Shown: positions 43,933-53,224 of the stretch, piece by piece
Layout of the letters: each line of letters opens with the position of its first letter
Numbering within the stretch: position 1 is the first letter of the stretch
Source of the DNA: Picosynechococcus sp. PCC 7002
GTDB taxonomy: Bacteria > Cyanobacteriota > Cyanobacteriia > Cyanobacteriales > MRBY01
Length of the DNA stretch: 64,000 bases
Reading direction: 5' to 3'
Assembly (NCBI RefSeq): GCF_963860125.1
Contig: NZ_CAWLFA010000001.1
Coordinates: 930,001 to 994,000, forward strand
The notes under the pieces: model-generated
Databases searched by the model: none
Seen by the model: the letters and a program-made list of their open reading frames with translations, nothing else
What the model was told of the DNA's origin: nothing
Program-made: the position numbers and the translations under genes

Positions 43933-44400
43933 ATGGGTAATTTTTCAAAATTTTGGCGCACGTTGGCGATCGCCACGGGGATTTTAGCAATTCCCCTGGT
44001 TGCCCAGGCAGAACTGGTACAGGTGGTAGCCAGTCGCAGCTACGACGAAGACTACGGCCAGTACATGGAAAAAGAACTATACGTCAATCCCACAACCATC
44101 AGACGGCAGGGGCCGTTTGCTTGGTGGGAAGTAGAAGCGGTCAACCGAGATAGCACCTCGAAGGAATTGCGCTACCATGCCCGGGCCTATTATTCTGGGG
44201 ACTGCTCCCGGCGGGTCACCCGTTTACGGGAAATTTCGGTGTTTATCCTCAACGGCGAAAACACTGATTTTTACAAAAACTACGGCGATCAAGGGGAAGT
44301 GAATACGGTCTCCTCCGGTTCGACGGGAGCTAGCCTCCTAGACTTTGTTTGCGGCAATGGTCGCACCGATACGGCGGCGGCCCCTCGCCTTGACGAATAG
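43933..44400 (+). CDS. Exported small protein, surface-adhesin-like
   Basis: A 155-residue protein. GGAGG seven bases before ATG 43933 fixes the start (the frame is open from 43903). Signal peptide about 1-28 (LAIATGILAIPLVAQA-E). The mature part has a YVNPTTIRRQGPFAWWEVEAVN block, a pair of Cys (SGDCSRR and DFVCGNG) that may form a disulfide, and resembles the small surface-adhesin E-like proteins, a tentative match from memory. It lies between terD and hflX and is probably periplasmic. Confidence 0.75.
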   Translation: MGNFSKFWRTLAIATGILAIPLVAQAELVQVVASRSYDEDYGQYMEKELYVNPTTIRRQGPFAWWEVEAVNRDSTSKELRYHARAYYSGDCSRRVTRLREISVFILNGENTDFYKNYGDQGEVNTVSSGSTGASLLDFVCGNGRTDTAAAPRLDE

Positions 44401-44463
44401 AAAACATTTCGACACGATATTCTAATGATTATTTAGCATTCATTTCGTTCTAGGAAGCTGCCC

Positions 44464-46146
44464 ATCGATACTATTCACGGTAATCTCAAAGGTCTTAAAA
44501 GTAGTCAACTCAAGCAGTTGCAACGACTGTATCAACAGGCTGTGCCCGGCGATCGCCTCACGACTCCAGAATTAGCCCAACGGATCGCGGCCCTCAGTAC
44601 AGAGCTAAACCAAGCGGTTTGTGTTTATCTCAATCGCCGGGGCAAGGTGATCCGGGTGGGGGTTGGTTCGCCCCAACAAACCCAAATTCCCCCCCTAGAA
44701 TTACCCCGTTATGGTGCCGAGCGCTTATCGGGTATCCGCTGCTTAACCGCCAGCCCGAAGGATGAACCGCCCAAGGAATCGAGTTTAACGTCGATGGTGC
44801 TGCAACGGTTAGACGCCCTGGTGAGTTTTACGTTAACGGGGACGGGGACGACCAAACGGGGCCGGGGGGCCGCTGGCTACGTAAAAAATGTCTATGTGGC
44901 TCACCTCTTGCCCCAGACCCATCCGAGCCATGCCTATTGGCTTGTTTCTGAGTCTCAAGCCCTAGAAGAGGTTTCCCAACAGGATTTTTTGGATCTGGTT
45001 GAAGGACTAGAGGCGGAGTTTCGCCGGGAATTCACGGCCCAACAAGTCGATCAAAGCCATGACCGGGTGATTCTCGTCGGCTTACAAACATCAGATATTG
45101 GCGATCGCCCTTTCCAAGATCGTTTGACGGAACTGGCCCGCTTGGTGGATACTGCCGGGGGGGAAGTGCTGCTCACCCTGGAGCAAAAACGCAGCACGCC
45201 CCATCCCCAAACCGTTGTCGGTACCGGGAAAGTAGAAGAAATTGCCCTCCAGGTACAAACCCTTGGCGCGAATCTTGTGGTCTTTGACCGGGATCTATCT
45301 CCCGCCCAGGGGCGCAACCTGGAACGACAACTAGGGGTGAAGGTTTGCGATCGCACGGAAGTAATCCTCGATATTTTTGCTCAGCGGGCCCAGTCTCGCG
45401 CCGGAAAACTCCAGGTGGAACTGGCGCAATTGGAGTATCTCTTGCCACGCTTGGTGGGTCGGGGTCAAGCCATGTCCCGTTTGGGGGGGGGGATCGGCAC
45501 CCGTGGCCCTGGGGAAACGAAATTAGAAACGGAGCGGCGCACGATCCAAAGTCGCCTCAGTCGCTTGCAAAAGGAAGTGGATCAACTGCAAGCCCACCGT
45601 TCGCGGATGCGCAGTCAGCGGCAACGGCAGGATGTGCCCACTTTTGCAATTGTCGGCTATACCAATGCGGGCAAATCGACCTTGATTAATGCCCTCACCA
45701 ATGCTGAAGTGTATGCGGCGGATCAACTGTTCGCGACCCTCGATCCCACGACGCGGCGCTTGACCCTCACCGATGAAGCCTTTCAAACCCAGACGATTCT
45801 ACTAACGGATACCGTTGGTTTTATCCATGAGTTGCCTCCGGCCCTGGTGGATGCGTTTCGGGCGACCCTCGAAGAAGTCACCGAAGCCGATGCATTGATC
45901 CATGTGGTGGATCTGTCCCATCCTGCGTGGCAGCATCAGTTAGAATCCGTCGAAAAAATTCTAGGGGAAATGCCGATTATGCCAGCCCAAGCCCTATTGG
46001 TTTTTAATAAGCTGGATCAAGTTTCTAGTGAAGCACTCCAGGAGGCGAAGTTACGCCATCCGAACGCGGTTTATATTTCTGCCAGCGATCGCCTCGGTTT
46101 TGAAACCCTCCGACAACGGCTTGCCCAGATGCTAAAACAACTATAA
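44464..46146 (+). CDS. hflX: GTPase HflX (probable ATC start codon)
   Basis: Ribosome-associated GTPase that splits stalled ribosomes under stress. N-terminal HflX domain, Gly-rich stretch RGRGAAG near 130, coiled region about 355-385 and G domain with GYTNAGKSTLINAL, DTVGFIHELPP and NKLDQ. The first usual start codon in frame is TTG 44518, but conserved-looking sequence continues upstream as DTIHGNLKGLKSSQLKQL with no stop until 44436. Family members often start MxTIxGNLKG; here the Met position is ATC (44464), preceded by GGAAG at six bases. I therefore place the start at ATC; TTG 44518 is the alternative. Function firm, start uncertain. Confidence 0.85.
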   Translation: MDTIHGNLKGLKSSQLKQLQRLYQQAVPGDRLTTPELAQRIAALSTELNQAVCVYLNRRGKVIRVGVGSPQQTQIPPLELPRYGAERLSGIRCLTASPKDEPPKESSLTSMVLQRLDALVSFTLTGTGTTKRGRGAAGYVKNVYVAHLLPQTHPSHAYWLVSESQALEEVSQQDFLDLVEGLEAEFRREFTAQQVDQSHDRVILVGLQTSDIGDRPFQDRLTELARLVDTAGGEVLLTLEQKRSTPHPQTVVGTGKVEEIALQVQTLGANLVVFDRDLSPAQGRNLERQLGVKVCDRTEVILDIFAQRAQSRAGKLQVELAQLEYLLPRLVGRGQAMSRLGGGIGTRGPGETKLETERRTIQSRLSRLQKEVDQLQAHRSRMRSQRQRQDVPTFAIVGYTNAGKSTLINALTNAEVYAADQLFATLDPTTRRLTLTDEAFQTQTILLTDTVGFIHELPPALVDAFRATLEEVTEADALIHVVDLSHPAWQHQLESVEKILGEMPIMPAQALLVFNKLDQVSSEALQEAKLRHPNAVYISASDRLGFETLRQRLAQMLKQL

Positions 46147-46265
46147 AGAGACAAATTTTCGCGAGATTGTAAACCAATTGTCAAAAAACTGCGAATTTCT
46201 CCCTTAGCGTAGAACACAACTCGTTAAGCTTGAGATATGTCTACTAGATTCCGAGGAGGTTAAAC

Positions 46266-46706
46266 GTGAATGCATCAGAACGGGCCTTAGGCGTTGAGCT
46301 GGCGACGAAAATTGCCTCGGTGGTGAATTTATTCCGGGCCGAATTCCCCGATGCAAGGGCCGACCTCAAACCCTGGCGCAATGACCCCGAAACCCGTGAA
46401 TGGATGGACCCAGATTCCATTGACATTGGCTTTCACCTGCCGGGCTGGAGTCCCCGTTTCCAAAGTCGGAGTATGCTGGTGCAAATTCGCTTTTTTACAG
46501 ACCCCCTGGATCAAGTGCAAACCTTTATCGGCATTGAAACGGCGGGTTTTAATCACCAGGGGGAAGCTTGGCGGCTCTCAACCATTGCCCAGTGGCAACT
46601 GGTCGGCGACTATCAACCCGCTAAAGATGTCTGCGATCGCCTCCAACGATTTTCCCAAAAAGCCTTTGAATTGTTCGCTTCAGGGAATTCTGATGCTGTC
46701 ACCTAA
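46266..46706 (+). CDS. Conserved-type hypothetical protein
   Basis: A 146-residue soluble protein without a family name I can give. GAGGAGG seven bases before GTG 46266 makes the start convincing. Features: an N-terminal helix ERALGVELATKIASVVNLFRAEF (split), DLKPWRNDPETREWMDPDSID, IGFHLPGWSPRFQSRSML and a C-terminal helix CDRLQRFSQKAFELF. No signal peptide, no Cys pair. It follows hflX by 119 bp and converges on ruvX with a 4-bp stop overlap. Confidence 0.8.
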   Translation: MNASERALGVELATKIASVVNLFRAEFPDARADLKPWRNDPETREWMDPDSIDIGFHLPGWSPRFQSRSMLVQIRFFTDPLDQVQTFIGIETAGFNHQGEAWRLSTIAQWQLVGDYQPAKDVCDRLQRFSQKAFELFASGNSDAVT

Positions 46707-47137
46707 GGTTTCGAGGCACACTGTCTCGTTTCTAGCCACTGTTGCAAAATAATTTGGGCTGCCCGCTGATCGACGAGGCCCTTTTGTTGGCGGTCATATT
46801 GCTTTTCGGCTTTGAGTTGGTTTTCGGCTTCAACGGAGGTTAAGCGTTCGTCCACATACTCGATGGGGAGTCCAAAGGCTTCTGCCAATTTACGGGCAAA
46901 TTTTTGAGTTTGTTTCGCCTGTTTCCCTAGGCTGCCGTCCATGGCATAGGGCAGACCCACCACCAAAACTTGAATATGGCGCTGTTCGATCCAATGGGCG
47001 ATCGCCGCTAAATCTGCCTCTAGGGTAGTGCGTTGAATGGTGGTCAAAGCCGTCGCCAACAGCCCCAGACCATCACAGCCAGCCACCCCAATACGTTTAC
47101 GGCCAATATCCAGGCCCAATGCTGCCACTGGTTTCAT
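46703..47137 (-). CDS. ruvX: Putative pre-16S rRNA nuclease / Holliday-junction-resolvase-like YqgF
   Basis: RNase-H-like nuclease of 144 residues that processes the 16S rRNA 5' end. Motifs: LGLDIGRKRIGVAG (first Asp), VVGLPYAMDGSLGKQA, VDERLTSVEAEN (Glu/Asp) and DQRAAQIILQQWL (last Asp). Start MKPVAALGLDIG is standard. It is 9 bp downstream of the acetyltransferase gene and likely cotranscribed. Confidence 0.93.
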   Translation of the reverse strand: MKPVAALGLDIGRKRIGVAGCDGLGLLATALTTIQRTTLEADLAAIAHWIEQRHIQVLVVGLPYAMDGSLGKQAKQTQKFARKLAEAFGLPIEYVDERLTSVEAENQLKAEKQYDRQQKGLVDQRAAQIILQQWLETRQCASKP

Positions 47138-47146
47138 CTGCTGTGC

Positions 47147-48334
47147 CTAATTTTCCGGGAAGAAATCCCGCTGCGGTGATTCCTTTGGCAATTTTAGGCT
47201 GGGATGATTTTTAAACCAATGGATGCGGCTGGGGATTGGCGATCGCATCGGCTGCAAACCCTGGAGTACCCCTGATAATTGCAACGCTTCGAGGGGCTGG
47301 GATTCCCGCACTTTGTGCCACACCGAGCGAGACATGAGGAGCGTATGCTCCCTGGGGGTTGCGCCTACCGTTTCAAAAAATTCTTCCCGTTCCGGCTGGT
47401 AATCCGTAGAGGTGGTCAAAAGAGGCTGCTCTGGTCGGATCTGGGCGATCTGGGCCATTTTGATCATCAGTTCCGGATAGAGCCAGGTGTAGGCTGGGTG
47501 TACCGTGAGGCGGCCATGGTGGGGTTTGTGGTCTTGGTGGGCCAATTGCACGGCGAAATAGCCGATGGCGGCTTTCCGTTGGGGCTCGAAAACGTATCCT
47601 TCTACCACATCCACATGCTGCGTCCAATTTTTGACGCGGCAGATTAAATTGCTGAGGGGCGCACTCTTAAAGTCTTGAACGTGGCGATCAAAGACCTGTC
47701 TGAGCATTGGCGGCATGGAAGCGGTGTCTAGTTGGTAGAGCAAGCGAGCATCAGCATTACCCACGGGCATCAAATTGGGTAGGGCGGGTTCCTGGAGGGC
47801 TAATTCACTGAGAATTTCCGGGGCGATCGCCCAGTAGGTCAGTTTCGCGAGGGGCTGGAACCCATTTTGACGGTAAAGGCTGAGGGTCTGTTGGGCGTTA
47901 ACATTCACCTCTAAGACCCAGTTGCGGGCTTCCACGACATGGTCAAAGCAATAACGGAGCAGGGCTGAACCAGGGTCTCTGGCGGAGCCGTGGTATTGCA
48001 ATTTGGGGAAATGGGGATCAATGATTACCTGTTCAACGCGCCAGGTGCTTTGGGAGGAATTGAAGGGAGAAATCTTCACAAAGCCCACAAGCTGGCCATC
48101 GACTTCAATGACATAACCATGGAAGCTGTACTGATTAGGATTTGGAAAGAAACTCAGTAACTTAACGAGGCCGTAGAAATTCTTGGTATTTTCGAGGTGA
48201 TCCTCAAGGGGCATATCGAGGGGAGAAGGCCCATCTAGGTCCGCTTCGCTGGCAAAATTGGCGATCGCCGTGAGATCTCGATACTGTACTGGCCGGATGG
48301 ATACTTTGCCTTGTTTGCTCATTCCCGCTGTCAT
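47147..48334 (-). CDS. GNAT-family acetyltransferase (double length)
   Basis: About 395 residues, twice the length of a single GNAT domain. The first half (about 10-160) begins VSIRPVQYRDLTAIANFAS and has the acetyl-CoA strand-loop region HGSARDPGSALLRYCFDHV with ARNWVLEVNVNAQQTLSLYRQNGF (split) typical of GNAT. The second half has no obvious second P-loop motif and could be a degenerate repeat. The frame starts at TTG 48352; ATG 48334 or 48322 are better candidates, none with a good Shine-Dalgarno. Substrate unknown. Upstream of ruvX. Confidence 0.8.
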   Translation of the reverse strand: MTAGMSKQGKVSIRPVQYRDLTAIANFASEADLDGPSPLDMPLEDHLENTKNFYGLVKLLSFFPNPNQYSFHGYVIEVDGQLVGFVKISPFNSSQSTWRVEQVIIDPHFPKLQYHGSARDPGSALLRYCFDHVVEARNWVLEVNVNAQQTLSLYRQNGFQPLAKLTYWAIAPEILSELALQEPALPNLMPVGNADARLLYQLDTASMPPMLRQVFDRHVQDFKSAPLSNLICRVKNWTQHVDVVEGYVFEPQRKAAIGYFAVQLAHQDHKPHHGRLTVHPAYTWLYPELMIKMAQIAQIRPEQPLLTTSTDYQPEREEFFETVGATPREHTLLMSRSVWHKVRESQPLEALQLSGVLQGLQPMRSPIPSRIHWFKNHPSLKLPKESPQRDFFPEN

Positions 48335-48417
48335 GGTCAGTATTGTCCCCAATTCAGTCCGCTGTTGCCCCTATCTTAACGGGTTTATGGGCTGAATGCA
48401 CCGACTCAGACCTAGCT

Positions 48418-49272
48418 TCAGCTTGCCCCCTGGAAATCTTGATAGCGCCGCACAATCACAAGGCGATCGCCCACGACCGGATTCCGCGCCACGAAATTTC
48501 CTGCTAAATCTTCCACAACCATCTTTTTAAAATCGAGCAACTGGGCTAATTCTAAAACCTCCATGCCGAGGCGATCCTGCAACCCCTCTCGCAAGAGATA
48601 CCAAGCATCACCTACCGTGATTCGTAGGGTATTGGTGTCAAAATCCGCCTGGATCGTGCGCACAATGTTGTCCCCATAGGGTTGGGTGACTTCATCTAAC
48701 TGGGCCTGAATTGCCGCGATCAAGCGCTGTTCTGGGGTCAGGGGTTTGGGGGGTTCTGCGCTGGCGGCTGGAGCTGGTTCTGAAACTTTGGGCGCTTGGG
48801 TTGGCGTTTCCGGTTGGGAGGTCTCTGGGGCTACTTCTTCGGTGGGTTCAGTGGGGGGGGATTGGGCAATATCTTCGCTGAGTTGGGGCGTTTGGGCCGT
48901 GAATTTCCAGAGAAAAATAAAGGCGATCGCCGCTGTTGCGGCACCCAGCCAAAGTTTCTGTTGTTGCCACCAGGGCTTACGTCGGGGACGTTGGGGAACC
49001 GGTTCAACGCGACGGGGCTTTACTTTTGGGACGGGGGTAGTCGGTACTTCAACTCCAGGGGTATTCGCAGGGACTTCTACCACAGGATTAATCGCCGCTT
49101 CCGGTTGCTGCTGTAGTTGCCGAATCAAATTTTCTGTGTCGGTGCTCAGGGTATCGAGGGCCGCCGTTGGAATTTGGCTAGTCCCTGTTTCCAGGTCGGC
49201 GACCACCTGTTGCAATTGGGCTAGGGTTTGTTTGAGACGGCTTAGGGAAGCTTGGGGATCAGCTTGGCTCAT
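48418..49272 (-). CDS. Single-pass membrane protein, function unknown
   Basis: A 284-residue protein. N-terminal helical, Gln/Leu-rich region (1-55), a Pro/Val/Thr linker, a basic stretch RRKPWWQQQK followed by one membrane segment (LWLGAATAAIAFIFLWKF, about 106-123), a long Pro/Glu/Thr/Ala-rich spacer (125-180), and a compact C-terminal domain (about 180-284, LTPEQRLIAAIQAQLDEVTQ to VIVRRYQDF). The topology suggests an inner-membrane anchor with a periplasmic domain. I know no family. It follows no recognisable partner gene. Confidence 0.75.
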   Translation of the reverse strand: MSQADPQASLSRLKQTLAQLQQVVADLETGTSQIPTAALDTLSTDTENLIRQLQQQPEAAINPVVEVPANTPGVEVPTTPVPKVKPRRVEPVPQRPRRKPWWQQQKLWLGAATAAIAFIFLWKFTAQTPQLSEDIAQSPPTEPTEEVAPETSQPETPTQAPKVSEPAPAASAEPPKPLTPEQRLIAAIQAQLDEVTQPYGDNIVRTIQADFDTNTLRITVGDAWYLLREGLQDRLGMEVLELAQLLDFKKMVVEDLAGNFVARNPVVGDRLVIVRRYQDFQGAS

Positions 49273-49473
49273 GGGTTACGCCAAAAAATTACAAAATATC
49301 ACACAGCAGCAGAAAATCTGCGTCCCTATTTTAGGCGATCGCCTTCCCCCGTTGATTGTTTTGCCAAAAGCTGGTTCTTGCTCGTTTCACTGGTGAAGAT
49401 TTCTTCAGATCCCCAAGAATCTTTCCTGGGGGGTTGCCATTTTTCTTTAGGGGGTTTATGCTAGTAAAAGCGC

Positions 49474-49550
<77 letters not shown>

Positions 49551-49569
49551 AATCGAATCAGAAAGCAAT

Positions 49570-49600
49570 GCCTCACCTCCGGGTGGGGCTTTGTTGTTTT
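49570..49600 (+). terminator. Terminator after the initiator tRNA
   Basis: An 8-bp stem GCCTCACC / GGTGGGGC (one T-G pair) with a TCCG tetraloop is followed by a T-rich stretch. It starts 20 bp after the CCA end. Confidence 0.8.
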
Positions 49601-49802
49601 AGGCAGTATTGAGCATTCTAATTTTAAAGATTGTCTCTTGTTAGCGAACCATTGCCGTCAAACCGAGAACTCCACAATACAATGCCAAAGTAAGAGAGGC
49701 AGCGGGACAACCAGAGAACTTCTTTGATCGCGACATCGCCCAGGGAATTTTTTGGCTGAGTCCGCCGCGTATTTTGATATTGCGGTACAGCGGAGATTTT
49801 TT

Positions 49803-52331
49803 ATGCGTGCAGTTTTAATGGCAGGTGGTGCTGGGACAAGGTTGCGTCCCCTGACTTGTGATTTACCGAAGCCGATGGTGCCAGTGCTCAATCGCCCCAT
49901 TGCCGAGCATATTATTAATCTACTCAAACGCCACCGCATTACCGAAGTGATTGCCACGCTGCACTATGTACCGGACATCATGCGGGACTATTTTCAGGAT
50001 GGCCACGAGTTTGGTGTCAAAATGCATTATGCCGTAGAAGAAGAGCAACCTTTAGGGACGGCGGGCTGCGTCAAAAATGTCGAAGAACTGCTCACCGAAA
50101 CCTTTGTGGTGATTAGTGGGGATAGCATTACGGATTTTGATCTCGCGGCGGCGATCGCCTTCCACCGTGAAAAAGGTTCCAAGGCCACCCTGGTTCTTAC
50201 CCGTGTTCCCAATCCCGTTGAGTTTGGCGTTGTGATTACCGAAGAAAACGGACAAATTAGTCGCTTCCTTGAAAAACCCTCCACCAGTGAAATTTTTTCC
50301 GATACCGTCAACACAGGCACTTACATCCTCGAACCAGAGGTGCTGAAATATCTCCCGGAAAACGAAGAATGCGACTTCTCGAAGGATCTCTTTCCACTGC
50401 TCCTCGACCGGGGAGAACCGATGTATGGCTACATTGCCGATGGCTATTGGTGCGATGTTGGACACCTTGATGCCTACCGTAAAGCCCAGTACGATGCCCT
50501 CGCTCGAAAAGTCCATGTGGAATATTCCTATGAAGAGCGATCGCCAGGGATTTGGATTGGCCACAATACCTTTATTGACGACAGTGCGACGATTTCCCCC
50601 CCCGCGATGATTGGTGATAACTGCCGCATTGGGGCTAGAGTTCACATTGAACCCGGTACAGTCATTGGCGATAACGTGACCGTCGGTGCTGATTCTGACC
50701 TCAAACGTCCTATTCTCTGGAACGGCGTCGTTTTGGGTGATGAAGTGCAGTTGCGGGCTTGTACAGTGGTGCGGGGAAGCCGGGTCGATCGCCGCGCCCA
50801 CATTTTAGAAGGGGCCGTGGTGGGGGCATTATCCACCGTGGAAGAAGAAGCCCACATTGGTACCGGCGTGCGGATCTGGCCCAATAAACGAATTGAGGCG
50901 GGGGCGATTGTGAATATCAACCTCATCTGGGGCAGCACAGCCCAGCGGAATCTGTTTGGTCAGCGGGGGGTTTCTGGCCTCGCCAATATTGATATCACCC
51001 CCGAATTTGCCGTCAAGCTGGGGGCGGCCTACGGTTCGACCTTAAAAATTGGCTCGATGGTGCTAGTGTCGCGGGATCAGCGCAGTGTCTCGCGGATGGT
51101 GAGTCGTTCCTTGATTGCGGGGTTAATGTCGGCGGGGATTGGCGTGCAAAATCTCCAGGCTACAGCGATTCCCATCGCCCGGACCATGGCGAATATTTTA
51201 GATGTGGAGGGGGGAATTCATGTGCGGCTCCACCCGGAACGGTCGGATCATCTGCTAATTGAATTTCTCGACAGCCAAGGGATCAATATCTCTAAGGCGA
51301 AGGAAAAGAAAATCGAGGGGGTTTATTTTAAAGAAGATTTAAGACGGGTGGCGATCGCCGAAATTGGCGAAATGTCCTGTCCGGCGCAAATTATTGAGCA
51401 ATATAGTCAGCGCTTTGAAGATCACCTCAATATTGGTGCCTTGATGAATAGCGGCTCGAAGGTGGTCATTGACTACGCTTATGCTGTGTCTGGTGCTGTT
51501 TTACCGACTATTTTGAATAAATTTAGCTGTGATGCCGTTGTCCTAAACGCTAGCCTCAAGCAAAATTCCCCCGTGGGCCAAGAGAAAGAATCCCTACTGT
51601 TGCAGTTGGGTCATGTGGTAGAAGCCCTACGCGCCAGCATGGGAGTACAGGTTGCCGCTAACGGAGAACAACTCACCCTCGTCGATGAATCGGGACTATC
51701 TATCTATGGGGAACGCCTAACGGCCTTGCTGACGAGCATTCTCTTCACGGCCAGTCCACGCAGTTCCGTCGTGGTGCCCATCTATGCGTCGAGTGCTGTA
51801 GAACAAATTGCCCGCCGCCATGATGGCCATGTGATCCGCACCAAAGCTAACCCCACGGCCCTCATGGAAGCCTGCCGGAATAATCCCCATGTGGTGTTAG
51901 GGGGAAGTGGAGACATGGGTTTTATTTTCCCGGAGTTGCACCCTGGCTTTGATGCGATGTTTACGATCGCCAAATTAATTGAGATGTTGACCATCCAAGA
52001 GCGATCACTCGGTCAAATTCGGGCAGAATTACCGATCGTTTTCCACAAGTCTTACACGATGCGCTGTCCCTGGCGGGTAAAGGGAGCTTTAATGCGGCAC
52101 TTAGTTGAAATCCATGAGAGCGATCGCCTGGTGTTGATCGATGGCGTCAAAATTATTGATCCGGTTTCGGATAACTGGGTGCTGGTGCTGCCCGACGCTG
52201 GGGAACCATTAGTACATATTTACGTCAACAGTGAAAGCCGGGAATGGGTCGAAGAATCCTTGCGGGATTATCGCCACAAGGTGCAGAGCTTCATCGAACG
52301 GGAACAAAACGGCGATATGCCGGAATTTTAG
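49803..52331 (+). CDS. NDP-sugar pyrophosphorylase / hexapeptide / degenerate phosphohexomutase fusion
   Basis: 842 residues. The nucleotidyltransferase (about 1-235) begins MRAVLMAGGAGTRLRPLT and has LPKPMVPVLNRP, SGDSITDFD and DVGHLDAY; a left-handed beta helix follows (about 245-370). The remainder (about 375-842) is a phosphoglucomutase/phosphomannomutase-like fold, but the catalytic Ser loop (usually TASHNP) reads VRLHPER and the metal loop (usually DGDGDR-like) reads GGSGDMGF, so it should not be an active mutase. Similar fusions are often annotated mannose-1-phosphate guanylyltransferase; the sugar is not certain. GGAG a few bases before ATG 49803 supports the start over an upstream Met at 49752. 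Confidence 0.9.
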   Translation: MRAVLMAGGAGTRLRPLTCDLPKPMVPVLNRPIAEHIINLLKRHRITEVIATLHYVPDIMRDYFQDGHEFGVKMHYAVEEEQPLGTAGCVKNVEELLTETFVVISGDSITDFDLAAAIAFHREKGSKATLVLTRVPNPVEFGVVITEENGQISRFLEKPSTSEIFSDTVNTGTYILEPEVLKYLPENEECDFSKDLFPLLLDRGEPMYGYIADGYWCDVGHLDAYRKAQYDALARKVHVEYSYEERSPGIWIGHNTFIDDSATISPPAMIGDNCRIGARVHIEPGTVIGDNVTVGADSDLKRPILWNGVVLGDEVQLRACTVVRGSRVDRRAHILEGAVVGALSTVEEEAHIGTGVRIWPNKRIEAGAIVNINLIWGSTAQRNLFGQRGVSGLANIDITPEFAVKLGAAYGSTLKIGSMVLVSRDQRSVSRMVSRSLIAGLMSAGIGVQNLQATAIPIARTMANILDVEGGIHVRLHPERSDHLLIEFLDSQGINISKAKEKKIEGVYFKEDLRRVAIAEIGEMSCPAQIIEQYSQRFEDHLNIGALMNSGSKVVIDYAYAVSGAVLPTILNKFSCDAVVLNASLKQNSPVGQEKESLLLQLGHVVEALRASMGVQVAANGEQLTLVDESGLSIYGERLTALLTSILFTASPRSSVVVPIYASSAVEQIARRHDGHVIRTKANPTALMEACRNNPHVVLGGSGDMGFIFPELHPGFDAMFTIAKLIEMLTIQERSLGQIRAELPIVFHKSYTMRCPWRVKGALMRHLVEIHESDRLVLIDGVKIIDPVSDNWVLVLPDAGEPLVHIYVNSESREWVEESLRDYRHKVQSFIEREQNGDMPEF

Positions 52332-52600
52332 GACGCGGTTTTACGACCATGGTCGGGACAAGGGGGCGCGGAGATTGTCCGGTCTAACCATCCTTGGGCC
52401 TGTTCTAGATGTTGCAGGGCGGCGGCGGGATTGTCATTCAACAAAAAAACCAGAGCCGCAGATAAATGTTGTTGGGCTTGGACTTTACGGTTGCCTTTTA
52501 ATCTGTGCCAATCATTGGGGGCGATCGCCAACTTTGCAGCGAGGGCTTGGGCCAGTTCTAGCGCATCAATGGCTGTTAAATCAGACGTTAAACTATGCAT
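52328..52600 (-). CDS. Small cyanobacterial hypothetical protein (DUF6439-like)
   Basis: About 90 residues, helical: LTAIDALELAQALAAKLAI, then DWHRLKGNRKVQAQQHLSAALVFLL and AALQHLEQAQGWLDR. It resembles a small family of cyanobacterial proteins that I recall as DUF6439; the match is tentative. Met at 52600 (MHSLTSDLTAID) is preferred over upstream Met at 52630 because the frr terminator overlaps the region just upstream. No signal peptide. The stop interlocks with the nucleotidyltransferase gene by 4 bp. Confidence 0.7.
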   Translation of the reverse strand: MHSLTSDLTAIDALELAQALAAKLAIAPNDWHRLKGNRKVQAQQHLSAALVFLLNDNPAAALQHLEQAQGWLDRTISAPPCPDHGRKTAS

Positions 52601-52628
52601 CACAACACTAATTTCTAGGATATTCAAC

Positions 52629-52653
52629 AAAAAAAGAAGGCCTTTGGGCCTCC
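52629..52653 (-). terminator. Intrinsic terminator of pyrH-frr
   Basis: On the minus strand, stem GGAGGCC / GGCCTTC (one G-T pair) with a CAAA loop, then seven T. It lies 23 bp after the frr stop. Confidence 0.85.
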
Positions 52654-52675
52654 CTCTAGTCTACCGAGTGCGGCC

Positions 52676-53224
52676 CTAGACCGTCATAATGTCTTTTTCT
52701 TTGATCTTGAGCAGGTCATCGATTTTTGTCGTAAACTCGTCCGTCACCTTCTGGATATCGTCCTGTAAGCTACGGGATTCATCCTCGGAAATGTCGCTAT
52801 TTTTCTCCTGTTTGCGCACATCATCAATGGCATCACGGCGAATATTGCGGAGGGCAACTTTTCCTTCTTCAGCTAATTTTCCAGCCGTTTTGACCAATTC
52901 TTGACGGCGCTCCTTCGTCAGCGGCGGAATATTTAAGCGGATATTTGTCCCATCATTGTTGGGGGTCAGACCCAAATCAGACATGGAAATGGCCCGCTCC
53001 ACATCACTCAAACTACCCCGATCAAAGGGTTGGATCATGATAGTGCTGGAGTCGGGTGTCGAAATACTCGCCAACGATTTTAGGGGAGTTTCTGCACCGT
53101 AATATTCCACCGTAATCCGGTCGAGGAGGGAGGCGCTGGCTCTCCCTGTCCGGAGGGTATTAAAAGACCGCTGGGTTGCCTCAATGGTCTTTTGCATATT
53201 TTCTCTAAGTTCACTTAACTGCAC
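52676..53224 (-). CDS. frr: Ribosome recycling factor
   Basis: Releases ribosomes after termination together with EF-G. Starting at GTG 53224 gives 182 residues, the typical RRF size, and begins VQLSELRENMQKTIEATQRSF; GGAGG lies five bases before it on the minus strand. RTGRASASLLDRI and the C-terminal DELLKIKEKDIM-like tail (KIDDLLKIKEKDIMTV) are characteristic. The start lies inside the pyrH gene (14-bp overlap), indicating translational coupling. Confidence 0.96.
   Translation of the reverse strand: MQLSELRENMQKTIEATQRSFNTLRTGRASASLLDRITVEYYGAETPLKSLASISTPDSSTIMIQPFDRGSLSDVERAISMSDLGLTPNNDGTNIRLNIPPLTKERRQELVKTAGKLAEEGKVALRNIRRDAIDDVRKQEKNSDISEDESRSLQDDIQKVTDEFTTKIDDLLKIKEKDIMTV

Noticed and set aside
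47279..47647. 122-codon frame opposite the acetyltransferase gene
   Set aside because: Fully antisense to a gene with clear domains, and no ribosome binding site.
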